From positions 1 to 20,119 of the forward strand of contig JAWVZB010000058.1 of the NCBI GenBank assembly GCA_033722375.1: a stretch of DNA of 20,119 nt, written 5' to 3'. This stretch comes from JAWVZB01 sp033722375 (lineage in GTDB: Bacteria; Actinomycetota; Nitriliruptoria; Nitriliruptorales; Nitriliruptoraceae). This document shows positions 7,935 to 15,311 of the stretch, in pieces (position 1 is the stretch's first letter; every line of letters starts with the position of its first letter). The position numbers were made by a program, and so were the translations under genes. Below the pieces are notes generated by a model, which was not told the DNA's origin, searched no databases, and saw only the letters and a list, made by a program, of their open reading frames with translations.

Positions 7935-8258
7935 ATGCCTGCAACCCCAGTCACCGACGACGAGTGGACCGAAGAGGTCCTCGAAGCCGACCGGCCGGTC
8001 CTCATCGACTTCTGGGCCGAGTGGTGCGGCCCCTGCCGCATGGTCAGCCCCATCGTGGACGAGATCGCCGACGAGAAGGGCGACCAGCTCAAGGTGCTGA
8101 AGCTCAACATCGACGAGAACCCCTTCACGGCCCGCGAGTACGGGATCATGTCGATCCCCACGCTGATGGTGTTCAAGGGCGGCGAACCCGCCAAGCGCAT
8201 CGTGGGAGCCAAGGGCAAGACCCAGCTCTTGGACGATCTCTCCGACTTCGTGAGCTGA
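7935..8258 (+). CDS. trxA: Thioredoxin
   Basis: The protein has 107 residues, the normal length. It shows VLIDFWAEWCGPCRM with the WCGPC active site, the cis-proline segment SIPTLMVFKGG, and the final helix. It reduces protein disulfides in the cytoplasm and is recycled by the adjacent TrxB. ATG 7935 has ACGGAGG at 7921-7927. It corresponds by position to M. tuberculosis trxC (Rv3914). The stop codon is 3 bp from the end of the convergent lipoprotein gene, leaving no space for a separate terminator. Confidence 0.97.
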   Translation: MPATPVTDDEWTEEVLEADRPVLIDFWAEWCGPCRMVSPIVDEIADEKGDQLKVLKLNIDENPFTAREYGIMSIPTLMVFKGGEPAKRIVGAKGKTQLLDDLSDFVS

Positions 8259-8261
8259 CGG

Positions 8262-9239
8262 TCACCAACTCGCGCTGACCACACCGGTGGTGAGCTCCCG
8301 GAGCTCGTTGCCGTCCCACACGAGCAGCGCCGTGTCGTCGGTCCGCTCGACCACGAGCAGCAACCCCTCGCCGGCGGCATCCCAGTCCATCTCGAGGACG
8401 TGCCCGTCGATGCCGTCGACCACGGTGTCGCCGAGGCCGCCGTCGTCGCCGACGGCGACGACGCGGGAGCGGCGACCGTCGTCACTGCGCACCGCCACCG
8501 TCAGCTCCTCGCCACGGTAGGACGGGGCGGCGGTCTCGGAGGCGTCCTGGTCCGCGGTGACCCGCGTGGCCACCTCGGTCAGCGGGCTGCCGCCGGAGCC
8601 GAGTGGGACGACGAGCACCACCTCCCGGTCCGCGTCGATCGCGGCCTGCACCGCGATCTCGTCGGGCCCGAAGGCGGTGTTGCGGAGCGGGAGCTGCTCG
8701 AAATCGATGTCGGCGGGGACCGCCCCGTGGTGCCACCGTTCGAGCTCCTCCCCGATCCGGTTCCGGAGCACCAACTCCACGAGCCGGCTGCCGTCATCGG
8801 TGATGGAGTCCTCCACGTGTGCCCACCGGTCGCCCCCGGCTTCAGGAGCGGGCCAGGCCGCGTCGCTGAGCCGCACGTTCTCGCTGCCGTCGTCGGTCGT
8901 CAGCTCGACCACCTGCGCCTCGCTGCCGGTCGTCGCCCGGTGGAACAGCACCAGGCTGCGGTCGGCGTCAACGGCCAGGCCGCCGAACCCGCTCCCGCCC
9001 ACAGGGACGACGTACTCGACCACGACGTCGCCGTCGGCCGTATCGATCGCGGCGAGGCCCTCGCCTGACAGCAGCGTGTAGGCGACCGGGCCGTCGGCCT
9101 GGGCGGCCGGGTCCCCGTCGGGGGCGGACTCCGCCGGCGCGGACGGGATCGGCGAGGAGCTGGCCGAGGGCGCCTCACCACCGCCGCCGCCACAGGCGGC
9201 CGCGGTGAGCAGCACGAGCGCGACCACGAGACGGCGCAC
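8262..9239 (-). CDS. Putative lipoprotein with beta-propeller-like repeats
   Basis: The protein has 325 residues from GTG (complement 9237-9239), with GGAGG 5 bases upstream. The N-terminus RRLVVALVLLTAAAC is a lipoprotein signal peptide with Cys16 as the likely lipidated residue, followed by a Gly/Ala/Ser/Pro-rich linker (about 17-55). The mature part is a run of short strands separated by Asp/Gly turns (AYTLLSGEGLAAIDTADGDV, SLVLFHRATTGSEAQVVEL, LLLVVERTDDTALLVWDG). This resembles TolB/PQQ-like beta-propeller domains, but no diagnostic motif is seen. It is probably anchored on the outer face of the membrane. Its role is unknown, and it is not part of the mycobacterial gene order. The frame is open to 9434, but only the GTG at 9239 gives a sensible signal peptide. 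Confidence 0.72.
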   Translation of the reverse strand: MRRLVVALVLLTAAACGGGGGEAPSASSSPIPSAPAESAPDGDPAAQADGPVAYTLLSGEGLAAIDTADGDVVVEYVVPVGGSGFGGLAVDADRSLVLFHRATTGSEAQVVELTTDDGSENVRLSDAAWPAPEAGGDRWAHVEDSITDDGSRLVELVLRNRIGEELERWHHGAVPADIDFEQLPLRNTAFGPDEIAVQAAIDADREVVLVVPLGSGGSPLTEVATRVTADQDASETAAPSYRGEELTVAVRSDDGRRSRVVAVGDDGGLGDTVVDGIDGHVLEMDWDAAGEGLLLVVERTDDTALLVWDGNELRELTTGVVSASW

Positions 9240-9426
9240 GGGGGCCTCCGGAAGCAGGATGACGGTCGGGAGTCTCGCCGCCCAACGTAGGAACGAGCTC
9301 CGCCCCGCCCGCGATGTCGGCGTGTACGAGCGTGGGTTGGCGGTGTGGCCACCGCCCTGTCGCCGCGACCGGGAGCCGCCGGGCGGGGCGCCGTAGTCTG
9401 CGCCAGAGCCCCGAGGAGGACACCGG

Positions 9427-10074
9427 GTGGACACCGCGACCGTGTACGAGCTGATCGGCTACGTCGGATCGGGTCTCGTCGTCGTGTCGCTCATGATGCG
9501 CTCGATCCTGCGGCTGCGCATCGTCAACCTGATCGGGGCGCTCGTGTTCACCGTGTACGGGGTGCTGATCGACGCCCCGCCGGTGTGGGTCGTCAACGGC
9601 GCCATCGTGCTCATCGACCTCTACCACCTGGCGGGTATCGCGCGCCAGGGCGAGGACTACTTCGAGGTGCTCGAGGTCGAGACCTCGTCGTCGTACCTGC
9701 GCCGCTTCCTCGAGTTCCACGCCGACGGCATCGGCGACTTCCTCCCCTCGTTCGACGGGCTGCGCCCCGACCACACCGCGTTGTTCGTGCTCCGCGACGT
9801 CGTGCCCGCGGGGCTGGTCCTGGCGAGACCCCGCGACGACGACACCGTCATCGTCGATCTCGACTACGTCATCCCCGGCTACCGCGACCGGAAGGTGGGT
9901 ACCTGGGTCTACCGACGGGCGGACGTGTTCGGGGCGGCTGGGTTCCAGCGTGTACTGGCCGCCCCCGGCTCGGCGTCCCACCGCCGCTACCTCGAGCGGA
10001 TGGGTTTCGAGCCGACGGACGGCCGCCGCTGGGAGCTCGAGGTGGGCACCGCGGATGTCCACGCCACCGGTTGA
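9427..10074 (+). CDS. YgjV-like inner membrane protein with GNAT-like C-terminus
   Basis: The protein has 215 residues. GTG 9427 is preceded by AGGAGGA (9414-9420). Three N-terminal membrane helices (about 6-27, 31-48 and 53-75) contain VYELIGYVGSGLVVVSLMM, LRIVNLIGALVFTVYGVLID and VWVVNGAIVLIDLYHL, matching the YgjV family of inner membrane proteins. The C-terminal 100 residues (LFVLRDVVPAGLVLA, VDLDYVIPGYRDRKVGTWVY, AAGFQRVLAAPGSASHRRYL, ERMGF) follow the late strands of a GNAT acetyltransferase fold. The conserved acetyl-CoA loop is not obvious, so activity is doubtful. It is divergent from the lipoprotein gene across a 187-bp gap. TAGTCT at 9394-9399 in that gap is a possible -10, with no convincing -35. 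Confidence 0.7.
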   Translation: MDTATVYELIGYVGSGLVVVSLMMRSILRLRIVNLIGALVFTVYGVLIDAPPVWVVNGAIVLIDLYHLAGIARQGEDYFEVLEVETSSSYLRRFLEFHADGIGDFLPSFDGLRPDHTALFVLRDVVPAGLVLARPRDDDTVIVDLDYVIPGYRDRKVGTWVYRRADVFGAAGFQRVLAAPGSASHRRYLERMGFEPTDGRRWELEVGTADVHATG

Positions 10075-10102
10075 CCCCGCCGAACGGCCGCCGCTTCGTA
10101 TC

Positions 10103-10108
10103 TACGCT
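10103..10108 (+). promoter_or_regulatory. Possible -10 element for a leaderless amidase transcript
   Basis: TACGCT at 10103-10108 fits TANNNT and would start transcription at about 10114-10116, on the GTG/ATG start codons at 10114 and 10117. No ribosome site precedes either codon. A -35 at the right distance is not clear; TTGACC at 10071 is too far away. Speculative. Confidence 0.3.
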
Positions 10109-10113
10109 GCTCG

Positions 10114-11250
10114 GTGATGGATCCCATCGCGCTCGGTTCGGTCGGTGAAGAGGTCCTCGACGTCCAACGACGCCTCGAGGACCTCGGACTCGACCTGGGT
10201 GACGACGCCCCCGGGGTCTTCGGCTCCGGTACCCACCAGGCGGTCCGTGTCTTCCAGCAGCGGCGGGGCCTGACCGCCGACGGGGTCGTCGGCGAGGACA
10301 CCTGGCGCTCGCTGGTCGAGGCCGGCTGGCAGCTCGGTGACCGTCACCTCTACCAGGCCGGAACGTTCCTGCGCGGTGACGACATCCGCGAGCTCCAGCG
10401 CCGCCTCAACCGCCTCGGGTTCGACGCCGGCCACGTCGACGGGGTCTTCGGCCCCGACACCGCCGACGCGGTCCGTGACTTCCAGCTCAACGTCGGCTTG
10501 AAGGTCGACGGCATCGCGGGCCGCGACACGATCGAGGTCCTGCGCCGCCTCCACCGTCAGCACCAGGAGTCCCCGGCGTTCGCCGTGCGCGAGCGCGAGC
10601 AGCTCCGCCAGACCGACCGGCAGACGGTGGTCGGGGCAGCGGTGATGGTCGACCCGGGCCACAGCCCCTCAGACCCCGGCGCGCTGGCGCCCGACGACAC
10701 CCCCGAGCACCGGATCACCTGGCAGATCGCCAACCGGATCGCCGGGCGCCTGTCCGTGCTCGGGGTCCACGTCGTCATGTCACGGGGGCCGTCGAACTCG
10801 CCGTCGAGCTCCGAGCGGGCGCAACTGGCCAACCGTGAGGAGGTGGACGCGGTCCTGTCGATCCACCTCAACGCCCTGCGCTCACCGGAAGCCCGTGGAG
10901 CCGCCGCCTACTACTTCGGGGAGGACGGCTACGTCTCGGAACGTGGCCGGCGGCTCGCGCAGCTCGCGGTCGACAACGTGGTCGCCCGCACCGGAACCCC
11001 GAACTGCCGCACCCACCCCTCGACCTCGGCGGTGCTGCGCGAGACCAAGGCCCCGGCCGTGGTCGTCGAGCCGGGGTTCGTCACCCACCCCGAGGAAGGC
11101 CGCGCCCTCCTCACCCCAGACCGACAGGGCCAGATCGCCCACGCCCTGGCCGACGCCGTCATCACGTTCCTGGTCGGGGCGCAGCCGACCGGCGGCGCCA
11201 CCCCCGCCGACGAGGTCGTCGCCGACGTGCCGGTCCGCGCCGACGGCTGA
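10114..11250 (+). CDS. cwlM: CwlM-like N-acetylmuramoyl-L-alanine amidase family protein
   Basis: The protein has 378 residues from GTG 10114 (377 from ATG 10117). Two peptidoglycan-binding type 1 domains come first: about 8-70 (GEEVLDVQRRLEDLGL to RGLTADGVVGEDTW) and 86-146 (DIRELQRRLNRLGFDAGHVD to LKVDGIAGRDTIEVL). The Amidase_3 domain (about 172-355) has DPGH (H183), E198, SIHLNA (H251) and VVVEPGF (E319), so the zinc ligands and catalytic Glu are present. No signal peptide or membrane helix is visible, as in M. tuberculosis CwlM (Rv3915), a cytoplasmic protein that, phosphorylated by PknB, activates MurA. The position after trxB-trxA is the same, although two genes intervene. Regulator and hydrolase roles are both possible. 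The stop directly abuts the stop of the convergent GNAT gene. Confidence 0.88.
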   Translation: MMDPIALGSVGEEVLDVQRRLEDLGLDLGDDAPGVFGSGTHQAVRVFQQRRGLTADGVVGEDTWRSLVEAGWQLGDRHLYQAGTFLRGDDIRELQRRLNRLGFDAGHVDGVFGPDTADAVRDFQLNVGLKVDGIAGRDTIEVLRRLHRQHQESPAFAVREREQLRQTDRQTVVGAAVMVDPGHSPSDPGALAPDDTPEHRITWQIANRIAGRLSVLGVHVVMSRGPSNSPSSSERAQLANREEVDAVLSIHLNALRSPEARGAAAYYFGEDGYVSERGRRLAQLAVDNVVARTGTPNCRTHPSTSAVLRETKAPAVVVEPGFVTHPEEGRALLTPDRQGQIAHALADAVITFLVGAQPTGGATPADEVVADVPVRADG

Positions 11251-11907
11251 TCAGTCCGAGTGCGCCCGCGGTCGGGGGGCCGGCGAGGGTGCCAGCTTCG
11301 GCAGTCGGCCCGTGACCTCGTCCCAGGCCTGCTCGAGGGCGTCGGCCCAGCGCACGGTGCGCTTGGTCTCGAGGCGCAGCAGTGGCGAGCGCGGATGCTC
11401 CCGGTGGACCGAGAACCCCTCGTGGAACAGCCACGTCGACGGGAGCACGCAGGCCTGCTCGCGGAAGCGACGATCGCCGTAGGTCTCGACCGCAGCCAGC
11501 TCGAGGCGGATCGCCTCCTTCAACGCAGCCTGCAGCAGGAGTCGGCCGACCCCGAGCTCCCGGAACGCCGGGTCCACCCACACCGTTGCCAGCAGCAGCG
11601 CATCGTCGGAGAGGCTCGGGGCGGGCAGGCGCCGGGGGGCGAAGTGGTCCGCGGGGCCGAACAGGGCGTAGCCGGCGAACTCGCCGTCCACCTCGACGAT
11701 GCGGCCCGGTGGGGCATGCTCGAGCGTCTCGGAGCGACACCAGGCCTGCTTGCGGATCGTGGCGTCCCCCGCGAGCTCGTCGCTCGGGCCGTCCGGGCTG
11801 CGGGGCCCAGGGCGCGGGGCACCGAACTCCCAGAAGAGGCAGCGCTGGCACCTCGCCGGCAGCGCTCCGAGCGCACCGCTGTCGAGCGGGGCGACGCGGC
11901 GGCTCAC
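11251..11907 (-). CDS. GNAT-family acetyltransferase-like protein (Rv3916c type)
   Basis: The protein has 218 residues. GTG (complement 11905-11907) overlaps the stop of the preceding small gene by GTGA. The N-terminus has ARCQRCLFWEFG with a CxxC pair. The GNAT core includes GRIVEVDGEFAGYALFG, LLLATVWVDPAFRELGVGRL (the acetyl-CoA-binding segment, R/G-x-x-G-like) and AALKEAIRLELAAVETYG. Position after the CwlM-like gene and facing it on the opposite strand matches Rv3916c. The substrate is unknown. The C-terminal 25 residues are Pro/Arg-rich and probably disordered. Confidence 0.78.
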   Translation of the reverse strand: MSRRVAPLDSGALGALPARCQRCLFWEFGAPRPGPRSPDGPSDELAGDATIRKQAWCRSETLEHAPPGRIVEVDGEFAGYALFGPADHFAPRRLPAPSLSDDALLLATVWVDPAFRELGVGRLLLQAALKEAIRLELAAVETYGDRRFREQACVLPSTWLFHEGFSVHREHPRSPLLRLETKRTVRWADALEQAWDEVTGRLPKLAPSPAPRPRAHSD

Positions 11908-12116
11908 GGCTCGTAGGGGTCGGGCCGGTCGGAGGGGCGCACGGTCCGGCGGGGTCCCTCGTCCCGCGGCACGACGAGGGCTGCGAGGAAGCCGACGGCC
12001 GCGCCGAGCCCGAAACCGATCGCGGCGCGACGCCAGCCACCCGCGGCGATGCGGCGGGCTTCCTGCTCGAACTGGTGGCGCTCGGCTTCGAGTACCTGCT
12101 CCGTGCGCTCGTCCAC
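11904..12116 (-). CDS. Small single-span membrane protein (YtxH-like)
   Basis: The protein has 70 residues from GTG (complement 12114-12116), with CGGAAG a few bases upstream. It has a charged amphipathic N-terminal helix (DERTEQVLEAERHQFEQEAR), one membrane helix (RRAAIGFGLGAAVGFLAALV) and a short Arg/Pro/Asp tail. The Gly/Ala-rich helix between charged flanks resembles YtxH-type stress proteins, but the match is weak. The 4-base overlap with the GNAT gene and the consistent codon use make it a credible gene. Confidence 0.6.
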   Translation of the reverse strand: MDERTEQVLEAERHQFEQEARRIAAGGWRRAAIGFGLGAAVGFLAALVVPRDEGPRRTVRPSDRPDPYEP

Positions 12117-12152
12117 CTGAACTTCCGTCGTCCCGTGAACAGTTACGCTCCG
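12117..12152 (+). promoter_or_regulatory. Short divergent promoter region
   Basis: Only 36 bp separate the start of the small membrane protein (-) from the ATG of the aminotransferase (+). TACGCT at 12144-12149 is a possible -10 for the rightward genes. TAGCAT on the other strand (12153-12158) is a possible -10 for the leftward pair. No good -35 is seen for either, and neither ATG 12153 nor the in-frame GTGs at 12177 and 12186 has a ribosome site. Confidence 0.3.
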
Positions 12153-13481
12153 ATGCTACTGATCCCGCCGCCCTGGGTGCTCACCGTGCGCTTCGACACC
12201 GACCCCTACCTCGAGCGGTACGCCGACCGTGTTCAAGGCATGAAGGCGTCGGAGATCCGGGCCCTGTTCTCGGTGGTGTCCCGCCCCGAGATCGTCAGTT
12301 TCGCCGGCGGGATGCCGGCCACGTCGGCCCTCGACCTCGACGCCGTCGAGGAGGTCGCCCGTGAGGTGATCCGCGACCACGGCCCCGAGGCTCTCCAGTA
12401 CGGCGGCGGCCAGGGCCTCGAGAGCGTCCGCGAACAGCTCGTCGGCGTGATGGAGCACGAGGGCGTCCCCGCCCACGCCGACGACCTCATCGTCACCGTC
12501 GGCGGGCAGCAGGGGCTCGAGCTCATCACCAAGTGCTTCGTCAACCCCGGCGACGTGGTGGTGGCCGAGGGACCCACCTACGTCGGGGCGCTCGGGGCGT
12601 TGCAGAGCCATCAGGCCGATGTGCGACACGTCCCGATGGACGGCAACGGCATGGAGGTCGAGCTGCTCGACGAGGTCCTGGATCAGGTCGAGCGCGACGG
12701 TGCCACGACGAAGTTCGTCTACACGATCCCGAACCATCAGAACCCGGCCGGCGTGTCGATGTCGGTCGAGCGGCGTCACCAGCTCGCCGAGATCGCCGAA
12801 CGCCGCGACCTCGTCGTGCTCGAGGACAACCCCTACGGGTTGCTCGATTTCGACGGCAAGACCTGGCCGTCGCTGCGCGAGCTCATCCCGGACCGGGTGG
12901 TCTACGTCGGGACCATGTCGAAGACCTTCGCGCCGGGCGCACGGCTCGGGTGGATCGCGGCGCCGCATCCGGTCCGCGACAAGCTCGTCCTCCTGCGCGA
13001 AGCCGCCGACCTCTGCCCCTCGAACCTGTCGCAGATGATCATCGAGACCTGGCTCTCGTCCCAACCGTGGCAGGAGCAGGTGGCGACCTTCCGGGACGTC
13101 TACCGCGAACGCGCCGAGGCGATGCTCGCGGCGCTCGAGGAGGAGATGCCCGACGAGGTCGGCTGGACCCACCCCGAAGGCGGCTTCTACGTCTGGATGA
13201 CGCTGCCACCGGGGGTCGACACCTCGGACCTCCTCGCCAAGGCCATCGACCACCGGGTCGCGTTCGTGCCGGGGCGGGGGTTCTACGGTGACGGGGACGG
13301 GGCGCGCCAGCTCCGGCTGTGCTACTCGTTCCCGACCCCCGATCGGATCCGGGAGGGCGTCGTGCGACTCGGGGAGCTCCTGCACGAGGAGCTCGAGCTC
13401 GTCCGAGCCGTCTACGGTGACGACGTGCCCGACAGCGCGGAGGACGGGCGGGGGGACCCCGTCGCGGGACACGGCGGCTGA
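12153..13481 (+). CDS. PLP-dependent aminotransferase class I/II (2-aminoadipate/LysN type)
   Basis: About 442 residues. It contains YGGGQGLESVREQL (83-96), TVGGQQGLELITKCFVNPGD (115-134), PNHQNPAG (193-200), LEDNPYGLL with Asp225 (223-231), SKTFAPGARLGW with the PLP lysine at K257 (256-267) and a final small domain (GGFYVWMTLPPGV). This is the MocR/LysN/Aro8 branch of fold-type I aminotransferases. There is no N-terminal GntR helix-turn-helix domain, so it is an enzyme and not a regulator. The substrate cannot be read from sequence; aromatic, branched-chain or 2-aminoadipate transamination are the usual options. The start is ambiguous: the family-like part begins near FDTDPYLERYADRVQGM, so GTG 12186 is also possible. 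It leads the ddl-HAD-rpiA gene set with a 10-bp gap. Confidence 0.85.
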   Translation: MLLIPPPWVLTVRFDTDPYLERYADRVQGMKASEIRALFSVVSRPEIVSFAGGMPATSALDLDAVEEVAREVIRDHGPEALQYGGGQGLESVREQLVGVMEHEGVPAHADDLIVTVGGQQGLELITKCFVNPGDVVVAEGPTYVGALGALQSHQADVRHVPMDGNGMEVELLDEVLDQVERDGATTKFVYTIPNHQNPAGVSMSVERRHQLAEIAERRDLVVLEDNPYGLLDFDGKTWPSLRELIPDRVVYVGTMSKTFAPGARLGWIAAPHPVRDKLVLLREAADLCPSNLSQMIIETWLSSQPWQEQVATFRDVYRERAEAMLAALEEEMPDEVGWTHPEGGFYVWMTLPPGVDTSDLLAKAIDHRVAFVPGRGFYGDGDGARQLRLCYSFPTPDRIREGVVRLGELLHEELELVRAVYGDDVPDSAEDGRGDPVAGHGG

Positions 13482-13491
13482 AAGGCGAACC

Positions 13492-14457
13492 ATGAGTGCA
13501 CACGTAGCGGTCCTGTCCGGCGGGATATCGCTGGAGCGCGAGGTCAGTCTGCGGTCGGGGCGACGGGTCGCGGATGCGCTCACCGACCGCGGGTACCAGG
13601 TCACGCGGCTGGACGTCGACGCCGACCTCGTCAAGAACCTCGCTGATGCCGACGTCGAGGTCGTGTTCCTGACCCTGCACGGCTCCGCCGGCGAGGACGG
13701 CACCATCCAGTCGATGCTCGAGGTGCTCGAGATCCCCTACACCGGTCCCGACGTCCTGGCCTCGGCCCTCGCGTGGAACAAGCCGATCGCGCAGGGCATC
13801 TACGCCCGCCGGGGGATGGCGGTCCCGCCCTTCGTGACGCTCTCGCAGCAGGCGTTCCGCGAGATGGGCGCGGCCGCGACCGTGAACCGCATCGCCGACG
13901 AGCTCGGCACGCCGCTCGTCGTCAAGCCGGCGCAGGGCGGCTCTTCGCTCGGACTGAGCTTCGTCAGCAGCGCCGACGAGCTGCCACAGGCGATCGTCGG
14001 CGCCTTCAGCTACGCGAGCGCGGTGCTGATCGAGCGGCAGATCGAGGGCACCGAGGTGGCGGTCACCGTCCTCGACGGCGAGCCACTGCCGGTCGTGGAG
14101 ATCCAGCCCAAGGAGGGCGCCTACGACTTCGAGGCCCGCTACACCGCCGGCGCGACCGAGTTCCACGTCCCCGCGAGGCTCGACGACGGCGTCGCTGCCC
14201 GCTGCAAGGAGGTCGCCCACGTGGCGTGCGAGGCGGTGGGGGCGCGCCACATCAGCCGCGCCGACATGATCGTCAGTGGCAGCGGTGTCACCCACCGCGA
14301 TCACGAGTTCCCCGCGGGGACGCCCTTCCTGCTCGAGCTCGACACCTGCCCCGGGCTGACCGACACCTCGCTGGTACCACAGGCAGCGCAGGCGGCGGGC
14401 ATGGAGTTCGGCGAGCTGTGCGAGCGGATCGTCTCGCTGGCCCTGGAGGCCGCGTGA
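13492..14457 (+). CDS. ddl: D-alanine--D-alanine ligase-like ATP-grasp enzyme
   Basis: The protein has 321 residues. Family motifs in order: GGISLEREVSL (10-20, E15 conserved), LHGSAGEDG (62-70), VVKPAQGGSSLGL (143-155), LIERQIEGTEVAV (179-191), the omega-loop-like YDFEARYTAGATEF (211-224), SRADMIV (255-261) and LELDTCPGLTDTS (281-293). Ddl joins two D-alanines for the peptidoglycan stem. The metal-binding Glu-x-Asn of typical Ddl is Glu-Leu-Asp here (E282, D284), and a longer loop (SGSGVTHRDHEFPAGTP) precedes it. Those changes leave open another D-amino acid or dipeptide product. ATG 13492 has AAAGG upstream. Its stop overlaps the next start (GTGA). Confidence 0.88.
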   Translation: MSAHVAVLSGGISLEREVSLRSGRRVADALTDRGYQVTRLDVDADLVKNLADADVEVVFLTLHGSAGEDGTIQSMLEVLEIPYTGPDVLASALAWNKPIAQGIYARRGMAVPPFVTLSQQAFREMGAAATVNRIADELGTPLVVKPAQGGSSLGLSFVSSADELPQAIVGAFSYASAVLIERQIEGTEVAVTVLDGEPLPVVEIQPKEGAYDFEARYTAGATEFHVPARLDDGVAARCKEVAHVACEAVGARHISRADMIVSGSGVTHRDHEFPAGTPFLLELDTCPGLTDTSLVPQAAQAAGMEFGELCERIVSLALEAA

Positions 14458-15311
14458 GCGTCACCGGACGAGCCGGGCGTCCTGGTGGGGGCATTCGGGA
14501 GCCGTCGCCGGCCAGGGGGGCGTCGCTGTCCGACCTGCCGCCCCCCTCCGGCCCACACGACACGGGGGTGCTGCCGGCCCCACCCGACACCGACGTCGAC
14601 GAGAACCTCGACGGTCTGGACTGGGAGCCCGACCCCGACTTCGACCGCGAGCCCGACGGGCCAGCGCCCCAGGTCGTGGTACTCGATGTCGGCGAGGTGC
14701 TGATCGACGAGACCCGGGTCTGGTCGATCTGGGCCGACATCCTCGGCGTGTCTCCCTTCACGTTCGCGGCCGTGCTCGGGGCAGCCGTCGTGCAGGGCGA
14801 GGGTCTCGAAGCCGCGTTCGGGCACGTCGCCCCGAACATCGACTGGCTCGAGTTCGCCGACGAGCACGAACGCCGCTACGGCGGCTTCGAGGAGGACGAC
14901 CTGTACCCCGATGCGCGACCCTGTCTCGAGGAGCTCAAGACGCTCGGCATCACGGTCGCCATCGCTGGCAACCAACCGGCTCGGCGGCGCCAGCAGCTCG
15001 TCGATCTCGGCCTCCCCCACGACCACATCGCCACCTCGGCCGACCTCGGGCACGACAAGCCGTTCCCGGGCTTCTTCGCGGCGGTGCTCGATCTCGTCGA
15101 GGTGGAGGATCCGAGCCAGGTGCTCTACGTCGGCGACCGCGTCGACAACGACGTCATCCCCGCCGCGGAAGCGGGCATGCGGACCTGCTGGCTGCGGCGC
15201 GGCCCGTGGGGGCTGCTCCACGACCTCCCCGACGACGTCCAGCCCGATCTCGTGCTCGAGGGACTCGGGGAGCTCCCGCTGCTGCTCCAGCACTGGCGGG
15301 GTGAGGGATGA
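14454..15311 (+). CDS. HAD-superfamily hydrolase with acidic N-terminal extension
   Basis: The protein has 285 residues from GTG 14454, which overlaps the ligase stop. Residues 1-72 are Pro/Asp/Gly-rich and probably disordered (PPSGPHDTGVLPAPPDTDVD, EPDPDFDREPDGP). The HAD core runs from VVVLDVGEVLID (D78 nucleophile). The second Asp of motif I is replaced by Gly, as in YihX-like phosphatases (DxGxV). An alpha-helical cap follows, then motif II region VAIAGNQPARRRQ (hydroxyl residue not obvious), motif III K202 (GHDKPFPGFF) and motif IV VLYVGDRVDNDV (D228, D231). It is likely a phosphatase of unknown substrate, translationally coupled to both neighbours. A shorter product starting inside the extension is possible. 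Confidence 0.8.
   Translation: MSVTGRAGRPGGGIREPSPARGASLSDLPPPSGPHDTGVLPAPPDTDVDENLDGLDWEPDPDFDREPDGPAPQVVVLDVGEVLIDETRVWSIWADILGVSPFTFAAVLGAAVVQGEGLEAAFGHVAPNIDWLEFADEHERRYGGFEEDDLYPDARPCLEELKTLGITVAIAGNQPARRRQQLVDLGLPHDHIATSADLGHDKPFPGFFAAVLDLVEVEDPSQVLYVGDRVDNDVIPAAEAGMRTCWLRRGPWGLLHDLPDDVQPDLVLEGLGELPLLLQHWRGEG

Noticed and set aside
10071..10104. TTGACC at 10071 as the -35 of the CwlM-like gene
   Set aside because: It is 26 bp from the TACGCT -10, and the alternative -10 at the right spacing (TTCGTA) is poor.
11382..12152. Long open frame upstream of the aminotransferase on the plus strand
   Set aside because: The Arg/Pro/Gly-rich translation is antisense to the GNAT and small membrane protein genes, which have recognisable motifs.
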